Assembly (NCBI GenBank): GCA_002426575.1
Contig: DIRE01000013.1
Span: 1-22,368 of the forward strand
From: Clostridiaceae bacterium UBA5444
GTDB taxonomy: Bacteria; Bacillota; Clostridia; Clostridiales; Oxobacteraceae
Length of the DNA stretch: 22,368 nucleotides
Direction: 5' to 3'
The translations under genes were made by a program, and so were the position numbers. Of the stretch, positions 16,642 through 22,368 are shown one piece after another. Below the pieces are notes generated by a model, which was not told the DNA's origin, searched no databases, and saw only the letters and a list, made by a program, of their open reading frames with translations. Every line of letters begins with the position of its first letter. The stretch's first letter is position 1.

Positions 16642-18537
16642 TTAATATCTTAGTTCAAAATCTCTAGATAAAAGGTTAGTGTAGTAAGATCTTACAGGGC
16701 TATAATCAACTATTAAATTTCCCGATAGGTAAAGGGATGTAAGACCTGTTAGATTTTTAAGTGGTGCAATCGACTTTATATTATTATCCCTCAAATCAAG
16801 ATAACTAAGCCTTATCATATTTGTGAGAGGGGTAATGCTTTCAATACTGCACTCGCTTGCAGTAATATATCTTAAGTTAGTAAACTTTTGTATAGGGCTT
16901 ATATCTTTTAAGGCTGGGTTATTAGATATATCTAAATAGGAGATATTTGACGCATTTTCAATACCTGAAAGGTTAGTTATTCCCTTCCCATTTAAAGATA
17001 ATGAACCTAGGGTTAAAAGATCGCTTTTGTATATATTGGTTTGATTATAATTTGTCTTTCCAAAAATCTTTCTAATTTCAAACTCAAGTACTGGATCTTT
17101 AAAAGATACTACAGAATCCTCAACAACTCTTAAAGTTAAAGTAACCTTTTTGTTTGGGAAACCTTGTACTTCTCCTGTAAAAGTATAGGTACCTACCTTT
17201 CCTATATTATATGATGTATTGCTCCAAGTTACTGGGACTTCCTTTATTGAGCCATCACTTAACCTTACTATAACGGTTGAAGGAAATATATATGTTGAGT
17301 TTTTTACCACTTCTGCACTGCAATTATCAAAAGATACTACAACAGGATTTATAATAAGTGTTAATACAGCGCTTCCAGAGTAGCCTTCAACCTTTCCCTC
17401 ATAATAGTAGGTGCCAGACCTTCCAGTATTTACAAAGGATAAGTTCCAGCTAACTGCAACCTCATCCGTTGTGTTATTTGTTGTTACCACCTTTACCTTC
17501 TTTGGCAATTCATATTTTTCGTTTTCATTAATAGTTACTACACTATTATTTATAGATGCAACCCCTGCAGGCAGGCTCTTTAGATAATATTCCGTATCAT
17601 AGCTTACTGCAGATGTTCCCCCGATTATACGTATCTTTGGTATAACCTTTGATTTTATAAAGCTTTTAGTTACTTCAGGTATTTCCCTGTCAAGGAGTAT
17701 AATTGGTGATGATGTCTTTTGTGCAAGGGCTGAAGCTGATAAAGCATCAGGGTAGTCTCTTCCTGTTGCCCCATATATAATCCCAAAATCAATATCATCT
17801 GAAAATCTCTTAATTACATTTATATTTTTTTCATATTTAGTATTGCCAGTTATTCTTTCGCTGTTTATTAGATTAGAAGAAATACTTTGGCTAATATCAC
17901 TGGTATTCCCAACAATATATTTACTCATCTGTGTTTTTGATGCAAAGAAGCTTTTTAATGATGGTGTAAGATCCTTTTGGGGTGATAAAATAATAGGCAT
18001 ATCCTTTTTGGCTGCTATTGGTGCAACTGACAGTGCATCTGCAAAGACTTCCCCATTTACAAGAAATACTCCATTTTTTACTCCTACAACACTTGCAATC
18101 TTTATGGAGGTTTCGTACCTGTCCTCTCCTCCAATGCGAGTTATTCTTATTCCCATTCCTTTAAGCTGCGCCTCAACGTAATCTGAAATAACCTGGTATC
18201 CCCCTACAATATAGACCTGTTTTACCTTTAGCCTTTTTAACTCATCCATGGTTTCATTACTTAGTCTATTTTTCCTAGTTAAAAGTATTGGAGAATTGTT
18301 CTTTTTAGCCAGAGGTGCTGCTGACAGTGCATCTGGGAAATTCTCTCCAGTTGCAATTACTGCATAGGAAGATCCATCAGGCCACCCATTTTTGCTAACT
18401 TCAATTGCAGTTAGGTATCTGTCATATCCGTCTATTCTTTTAATTTCTGCTGCAGCCTGTGCCTTTACCCCAAACAAAGTGCAAAATATTAAACCTGCTA
18501 GGCACATATAGGTTACTCTTTTGATATTTTTAATCAA
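16642..18537 (-). CDS. Secreted wall-anchored protein: CWB2 repeats, Ig-like domains, leucine-rich repeats
   Basis: About 631 residues, exported. The signal peptide has basic residues, a hydrophobic core and an AQA cleavage site near residue 28. Three CWB2 (PF04122) repeats follow at about 34-124, 134-222 and 227-315; each opens with an RI-x-G-x-x-(R/K)Y motif and the second and third motifs lie in ALSAAPLA/ALSVAPIA-like segments. This trio binds anionic wall polymers in clostridial surface proteins. Two bacterial Ig-like (Big_4-type) domains lie at about 331-397 and 401-471, then four to five LRRs of the internalin type at about 510-612 (YLDISNN, YLDLRDNN, SLYLSGN). The frame opens at GTG 18546, only two bases after AAGGAG; TTG at 18535-18537, five bases after AGGTGA, gives MIKNIKR and is preferred. 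It is monocistronic. A role in adhesion or protein binding is inferred from the LRRs; the ligand is unknown. Confidence 0.92.
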   Translation of the reverse strand: MIKNIKRVTYMCLAGLIFCTLFGVKAQAAAEIKRIDGYDRYLTAIEVSKNGWPDGSSYAVIATGENFPDALSAAPLAKKNNSPILLTRKNRLSNETMDELKRLKVKQVYIVGGYQVISDYVEAQLKGMGIRITRIGGEDRYETSIKIASVVGVKNGVFLVNGEVFADALSVAPIAAKKDMPIILSPQKDLTPSLKSFFASKTQMSKYIVGNTSDISQSISSNLINSERITGNTKYEKNINVIKRFSDDIDFGIIYGATGRDYPDALSASALAQKTSSPIILLDREIPEVTKSFIKSKVIPKIRIIGGTSAVSYDTEYYLKSLPAGVASINNSVVTINENEKYELPKKVKVVTTNNTTDEVAVSWNLSFVNTGRSGTYYYEGKVEGYSGSAVLTLIINPVVVSFDNCSAEVVKNSTYIFPSTVIVRLSDGSIKEVPVTWSNTSYNIGKVGTYTFTGEVQGFPNKKVTLTLRVVEDSVVSFKDPVLEFEIRKIFGKTNYNQTNIYKSDLLTLGSLSLNGKGITNLSGIENASNISYLDISNNPALKDISPIQKFTNLRYITASECSIESITPLTNMIRLSYLDLRDNNIKSIAPLKNLTGLTSLYLSGNLIVDYSPVRSYYTNLLSRDFELRY

Positions 18538-18554
18538 GAAACTCACCTCTCCTT
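18538..18554 (-). promoter_or_regulatory. Ribosome binding site deciding a TTG start
   Basis: AAGGAG (18549-18554) runs into AGGTGA on the minus strand. The GTG at 18544-18546 is only two bases after AAGGAG, while TTG at 18535-18537 has workable spacing (5 or 11 bases depending on which part pairs). This favours the inner start for the CWB2 protein. Confidence 0.5.
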
Positions 18555-18592
18555 ATATATACGAGACTTTCCTACATATACATTCTATGGAT

Positions 18593-18621
18593 ATTCTAGC
18601 AGAATACAGAACCATGTTCAA
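18593..18621 (-). promoter_or_regulatory. Sigma-A-type promoter of the CWB2 surface-protein gene
   Basis: On the minus strand: TTGAAC (18616-18621), a 17-base spacer and TAGAAT (18593-18598), preceded by TG one base away (extended -10). It lies about 50 bases upstream of the start codon and just past the terminator of the transporter operon, so the surface protein is expressed on its own. Confidence 0.65.
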
Positions 18622-18637
18622 CTTACAAAATGGTAAC

Positions 18638-18667
18638 AAAAAAAACAGCCAAGGCTGTTTTTTTTTA
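18638..18667 (-). terminator. Symmetric intrinsic terminator after the efflux operon
   Basis: Eight A residues, CAGC-CAAG-GCTG, then nine T residues: a nearly perfect palindrome able to terminate from either side. It lies eight bases past the permease stop codon. As no plus-strand gene faces it, only the minus-strand use matters here. Confidence 0.88.
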
Positions 18668-18674
18668 ATATAGA

Positions 18675-19880
18675 TTATTCATATCTTAAAGCCTCTATAG
18701 GGTCGAGCTTGGCTGCTTTGTTTGCAGGATATAACCCAAAAAATATACCTACACCAGATGAGAATAAAAATGATATTATTACAACATTAATAGAAACTGC
18801 TGGCACTATATCTATAAACTGAGCTATTAGTGCGCCCACTGATATTCCAAGTACCATTCCAATAGTACCTCCAAATAAGCATAGTATAAGGGATTCTATT
18901 AAAAACTGAAGCCGTATATCTTTCATTGTAGCACCTAATGCTTTCCTTATACCAATCTCTCTTGTACGTTCCGTTACAGAAACAAGCATTATGTTCATAA
19001 CGCCTATACCTCCTACAAGAAGGGATATGCCCGCTATAGCGCCTATTACTGCCGTAAACATATTTAGTATGTCATTTATAGTGTCAAGCTCTTTAAATCC
19101 TTCCTCTGCAGAATATTTATCCTTTGTGTTATGCCTTACATCAAGAAGCCTTATTATTTTCGATGATGTTTCGCTTGATATAGACATGTCCTTTAAAATA
19201 ACGCTAAGATGTCCTAATCTTGCATTTGGCATAAGCTTTTGGGATGAGGGTATTGGTACAAATACATACCCAGGCATATTGTCGCCATATTTTGCTGCAA
19301 GTGAGCCTGCAGGGTTTTTTATAACTCCACCTATTGTTAAATTAACGCTGCCACTCATTGTGGTTAGGGTTACCTTCTCTCCTACCACGTTTGTTCTGTT
19401 AAAAAGCTTTTCTGCAAGGGTATCATCTATAACCGCAGTTGCTACGGCATTTTCTATATCTCTTTCAGTCAAAAATCTGCCATCTACCATATCTATTTTC
19501 ATAAGCCTAGTATAATCATTAGTGGTAGCTGTTACAGAAACCTGCTTTGATTTGCTTTCAGTTTTTAGTGTACCCATGGTACCAAGGCTTGGCACTACTG
19601 CGTCAACATTGCCTATTCTGTCCTTTATGGACTTTACATCATCCATTGTAAAATAATCCCCTGAATCTACATTTTCAGGAGATGAAATTCCTATATTTAC
19701 AACGTTTGTACCAATTCTCTCAAACTCTCCTGTAAGATAGTTTTTGCCCCCTTGACCAAGGGATACTATAGTAATTACTGAGGATATTCCAATTATTATA
19801 CCAAGCATTGTAAGAAATGATCTCATCTTGTTTGATATAACATTTTGAAATGCTGACTTTAAATTTTCCGTAAAAAACAT
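18675..19880 (-). CDS. MacB/YknZ-type ABC transporter permease
   Basis: 401 residues, the usual length. This is the membrane subunit of a type VII (MacB-like) ABC transporter, which uses ATP to drive a mechanical movement of an outer domain rather than a classic channel. TM1 lies at about 20-42, followed by the large external MacB periplasmic core domain (about 45-265), then the FtsX domain with TM2 (about 276-302), TM3 (326-354) and TM4 (364-386). The cytoplasmic SVTERTREIGIRKALGA stretch (301-317) is the coupling loop that contacts the ATPase. The ATG follows directly after the ATPase gene's TAG, with AAGGGGGAAG inside the ATPase gene as binding site, so the two are translationally coupled. 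In Firmicutes relatives export or protect against peptides and antibiotics; the substrate here is unknown. Confidence 0.93.
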   Translation of the reverse strand: MFFTENLKSAFQNVISNKMRSFLTMLGIIIGISSVITIVSLGQGGKNYLTGEFERIGTNVVNIGISSPENVDSGDYFTMDDVKSIKDRIGNVDAVVPSLGTMGTLKTESKSKQVSVTATTNDYTRLMKIDMVDGRFLTERDIENAVATAVIDDTLAEKLFNRTNVVGEKVTLTTMSGSVNLTIGGVIKNPAGSLAAKYGDNMPGYVFVPIPSSQKLMPNARLGHLSVILKDMSISSETSSKIIRLLDVRHNTKDKYSAEEGFKELDTINDILNMFTAVIGAIAGISLLVGGIGVMNIMLVSVTERTREIGIRKALGATMKDIRLQFLIESLILCLFGGTIGMVLGISVGALIAQFIDIVPAVSINVVIISFLFSSGVGIFFGLYPANKAAKLDPIEALRYE

Positions 19881-20573
19881 CTAATCTTCCCCCTTAATTA
19901 CTGGTTCATCTGATATTATCTGTCCATCTTTAAATACTACCACCCTTTTTGTATAGGCTGCAATATCAGGCTCATGGGTTACCATAACAACAGTTACACC
20001 CTCTTTATTTAACTTACCGAATATATCCATTATCTCTTCGCTGGATTTACTGTCTAAGTTTCCAGTAGGCTCATCAGCAAGAATTATTGCAGGGTCGTTT
20101 ACTAAAGCCCTTGCAATTGCAACTCTCTGTTTCTGCCCTCCTGAAAGCTCATTAGGTTTGTGGTTCATTCTAGCAGAAAGTCCAACCTTCTCTAATGCAT
20201 CCTTAGCCTTTTTTGTTCTTTCTGAGCTAGGAACTTTGGCGTACACCATTGGAAGCTCAACGTTTTGCAGTGCAGTAAGCTTTGGAAGCAGATTAAATGC
20301 CTGAAACACAAAGCCAATTTTTTTATTTCTTATATCTGCAAGGCTATTGTCATCTAAAAGTGATACATCTACCCCATCTAATATATATTTACCCTTAGAT
20401 AATCTATCAAGGCAGCCTAATATATTCATAAGAGTTGATTTTCCTGAACCTGAGGCACCCATTATTGCAACATACTCATTCTTTTGTATACTAAGATTTA
20501 TATCCTTTAAAGCTGTAACCTTTACAACTCCCGTATCATAAACCTTGTATAAATTATCTGTCTCTATAATCAT
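19881..20573 (-). CDS. MacB/LolD-type ABC transporter ATP-binding protein (YknY-like)
   Basis: 230 residues, a single complete nucleotide-binding domain. Walker A is GASGSGKST (39-47), the Q-loop glutamine is Q91 in FVFQAFNLLP, the signature LSGGQ is at 143-147, Walker B ILADE ends in catalytic E168, DEPTGNLDS is the D-loop region and H200 is the switch histidine. All key residues are intact. The FNLLPKLTALQNVELP segment is typical of the MacB/LolD/FtsE group. ATG start with AGAGG about eight bases upstream, overlapping the end of the adaptor gene; the gap is five bases. It pairs with the downstream permease and upstream adaptor as one transporter. Confidence 0.95.
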   Translation of the reverse strand: MIIETDNLYKVYDTGVVKVTALKDINLSIQKNEYVAIMGASGSGKSTLMNILGCLDRLSKGKYILDGVDVSLLDDNSLADIRNKKIGFVFQAFNLLPKLTALQNVELPMVYAKVPSSERTKKAKDALEKVGLSARMNHKPNELSGGQKQRVAIARALVNDPAIILADEPTGNLDSKSSEEIMDIFGKLNKEGVTVVMVTHEPDIAAYTKRVVVFKDGQIISDEPVIKGED

Positions 20574-20578
20574 AGTAT

Positions 20579-21871
20579 CTACCTCTTATCTATTATCAAA
20601 TCTCCATCTTTTAAATCTTCAGTTGGATTTACTACAACCTTATCGCCAATTGCAATTCCATTTAGAACCTCTATATCAAAGTCTCCTTCAATTCCTGTTT
20701 CTATATACCTTTTTACTGCCTTTCCGTCTTCAGATACAAATACATATTTTTTACCGTTATTTTCAGTCTTAACTGCCTCGAAATTAACTGCAATTATATC
20801 TGGCAGCTCTTTTACCACAATATCTGCATCTGCTTCATATCCAACCTTTATATGTTCATCAGCGTTTTTAATATCTATGGTTGCCTGAACCTTTGTCTCT
20901 TTATTGGTTCCACTAAATATAACATCTGCCATTGGAGCTATTTTAGATACATTTCCTAAATAGGCGGTATCTATTCCCTTTACCTTTATAGTTGCCTTCT
21001 GTCCTGTAGATAGCTTTGTAGAATCATATTGTGACAGGCTTATATTTAGCTTATATAGTGAATTATCACAAACTATTATATTATCTGTTGCACCTGTTGC
21101 ATCAGTTTTCGCAAATTCTCCTTCTTTAACACCTACCTTCAAAACCTTTCCACTTATATCTGAAGTGTATGTGCTTTCATTTATTTTCTTTTTTAAATTC
21201 TCTATATCAAGTTTTAAAGACTCTGCCTGCTGCTTTTGTGCAGCTGCACTGCCTTCCTCTGACTGATTGGTTTTAGCATTATCAAGCTGTATCTTTGCAA
21301 GATCAACCTGTTTTGATGCATCGTTTAAGGTTTTTTTAATATTATCTACTTCATCTTTAGGCAGAGCGCCTTTATTGTATGCATCCTGTGCCTTGTCATA
21401 TTTTGATTTGGTGTAAGCATAATCATCTTTTGCCTTATTATATCCTATCTCCGCCTGTTTTATAGAATTAGAGTTTAGCTTTTCTGCCCCATTTATACTA
21501 TTCTGCATTGATTTTAGGCTCATATTACTTTTATTAAGCTGATATTCAATATCTGCTGTATCTAATTTAAATAAAGGATCCCCTTTTTTAACCTTTTGTC
21601 CTTCCTTCACATAAACTTTAGCTACTTTCTGCTGCATTGGAGGGGTTACAGTTTGAATATTTACAGGCTCTATATTGCCACTTGCCGTAATCACCTGTGA
21701 CAAATCTCTTTTTTCTACAGTGCTTAGGCTTACTTCCTTTGCCTTAGGCTTTCTAGTTACTGCAACTAGAATTATTGATGCAATTACAGCTAAAATAACT
21801 ATAATTATAATTGCTTTCTTCCCAATGTGCTTTTTATCTTCCCCATTTAATTCTTTTGAATTTAAGTCCAT
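20579..21871 (-). CDS. HlyD/MacA-family membrane fusion protein (YknX-like adaptor)
   Basis: About 430 residues; the adaptor of the transporter, anchored in the membrane and extending outward. One hydrophobic segment lies at about 19-38. It is followed by the first half of a lipoyl-like hairpin (about 70-105, with GQKVKKGDPLF), a long helical hairpin rich in Lys, Ala, Gln and Asn (about 107-232), the second lipoyl half (SDISGKVLKVGVKEGEF), a beta-barrel and a membrane-proximal domain. In a Gram-positive cell there is no outer-membrane partner; in Bacillus the equivalent YknX works with YknY and YknZ. The longest frame starts at GTG 21883, inside the GGTGAGGTGG binding site; the ATG at 21869-21871, six bases after GAGG, is the better start. 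First gene of the three-gene operon. I see no strong promoter in the 80 bases upstream. Confidence 0.93.
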   Translation of the reverse strand: MDLNSKELNGEDKKHIGKKAIIIIVILAVIASIILVAVTRKPKAKEVSLSTVEKRDLSQVITASGNIEPVNIQTVTPPMQQKVAKVYVKEGQKVKKGDPLFKLDTADIEYQLNKSNMSLKSMQNSINGAEKLNSNSIKQAEIGYNKAKDDYAYTKSKYDKAQDAYNKGALPKDEVDNIKKTLNDASKQVDLAKIQLDNAKTNQSEEGSAAAQKQQAESLKLDIENLKKKINESTYTSDISGKVLKVGVKEGEFAKTDATGATDNIIVCDNSLYKLNISLSQYDSTKLSTGQKATIKVKGIDTAYLGNVSKIAPMADVIFSGTNKETKVQATIDIKNADEHIKVGYEADADIVVKELPDIIAVNFEAVKTENNGKKYVFVSEDGKAVKRYIETGIEGDFDIEVLNGIAIGDKVVVNPTEDLKDGDLIIDKR

Positions 21872-21947
21872 TGTCCACCTCACCTTTCATATAAGCATAT
21901 CCTTATAATATCATAACTAAAATATGGCTGATAGTTTTATTCCTATT

Positions 21948-21976
21948 AAAATAAAAAGCAACCATTAGGCTGCTTT
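21948..21976 (-). terminator. Intrinsic terminator of the coiled-coil gene
   Basis: A 9-bp stem (21955-21963 with 21968-21976) with a 4-nt loop, including one G-U pair on the minus strand. A T-rich tail follows. It lies about 40 bases past the stop codon and insulates the efflux operon from the upstream gene. Confidence 0.75.
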
Positions 21977-22017
21977 AGCGCTTGATTGCTTTGATGTTTG
22001 ATGTCTGATGCAAGTAT

Positions 22018-22368
22018 TTATTTTAAAACTCTATCCTCATTTATAATATCGCCTATTTTATTTTTAATCCCCTCGAAATGAGCAAATTTAACCGTTATAT
22101 TATCAATCTCTGCCTTATGTACTCTATTGCTCTCATCAATAGAAGTTACTACAGAATATATCTCGTCTTGACGTATATTAAGGAGTTCAAGCTGCTTCTT
22201 CATTTCTTTCTGCTCATTTTTCACTGCAGATATGTCTTTTTTCATACCTTGCTGCTCTTTTTTTATTCCCGCTATATCTTGCTTCATTCCCGCTATATCT
22301 TGCTTCATTCCCGCTATATCTTGCTTCATTCCCAGCATGTCTTGCTTCATACCTTGCTGGTCTTGTTT
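22018..22368 (-). CDS. Coiled-coil protein with heptad repeats, 5' end outside the window
   Basis: An open frame that runs off the right edge: six more in-frame codons (KQDQQG) precede the first ATG at 22348-22350, so the true start is probably beyond the window and only 116 codons are seen. The visible part starts with perfect heptads of the form MKQDIAG, then degenerate heptads (IKKEQQG, MKKDISA, VKNEQKE), giving a continuous coiled coil to about residue 60. A mixed-charge C-terminal part follows, ending INEDRVLK. No membrane segment or enzyme motif is visible. I do not recognise a function; clostridial genomes carry many such uncharacterised coiled-coil proteins. Confidence 0.75.
   Translation of the reverse strand, partial: KQDQQGMKQDMLGMKQDIAGMKQDIAGMKQDIAGIKKEQQGMKKDISAVKNEQKEMKKQLELLNIRQDEIYSVVTSIDESNRVHKAEIDNITVKFAHFEGIKNKIGDIINEDRVLK
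22265..22368. repeat. 21-bp in-frame tandem repeat (three identical copies plus two diverged)
   Basis: Three identical 21-bp copies at 22265-22285, 22286-22306 and 22307-22327, then a variant at 22328-22348 and a further diverged copy to the window edge. Each encodes one heptad, so copy number changes would keep the frame and lengthen or shorten the coiled coil. Confidence 0.9.

Noticed and set aside
18991..19515. 174-codon plus-strand open frame opposite the permease
   Set aside because: Antisense to a complete MacB-type gene with intact domains; no sign of independent coding.

Overview
The window is low-GC DNA whose codon use, strong GGAGG-type ribosome binding sites, intrinsic terminators and protein families (CWB2 wall-anchoring repeats, a large FtsA-like ATPase, a MerR regulator) point to a Clostridium-like Firmicute. 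I cannot name a species. All eleven genes I support lie on the minus strand, so transcription runs from high to low coordinates. The plus-strand open frames look like shadows.

Right to left, in the direction of transcription: (1) 22018-22368, a coiled-coil protein with 21-bp repeats, cut by the window edge and followed by a terminator. (2) 21871-18675, a tight three-gene operon for a MacA/MacB (YknXYZ)-type efflux transporter: adaptor, ATPase, permease, closed by a symmetric terminator. (3) 18537-16642, a secreted surface protein with three CWB2 repeats, two Ig-like domains and leucine-rich repeats, with its own sigma-A-type promoter and terminator. (4) 16496-13558, an FtsA/PilM-type actin-fold ATPase with an unusual C-terminal extension, then a Cof-type HAD phosphatase 11-20 nt downstream. 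(5) 13548-13381, three tandem 56-bp units, each able to form a hairpin. (6) 13367-9777, a MerR-type promoter (19-bp spacer with a dyad) driving a gene for a MerR DNA-binding domain fused to a SAM methyltransferase, followed closely by two DegT-family PLP sugar aminotransferases. (7) 9555-8974, a small membrane-anchored protein of unknown function. (8) 8807-99, a 2902-residue cyclic beta-1,2-glucan synthase ending in a terminator whose loop contains the stop codon. The first 70 bases contain only A and C and look like an assembly or read artefact.

Several genes bear on the cell surface (glucan synthase, sugar aminotransferases, CWB2 protein, efflux system), but nothing shows that they form one pathway. 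The points most worth a second look are the MerR-methyltransferase/double-aminotransferase operon with its apparently autoregulated promoter, the 56-bp hairpin repeats with paired base changes, and the FtsA-like protein with its DGD-repeat tail. At several genes the ribosome binding site favours a TTG or internal start a few codons inside the longest reading frame.
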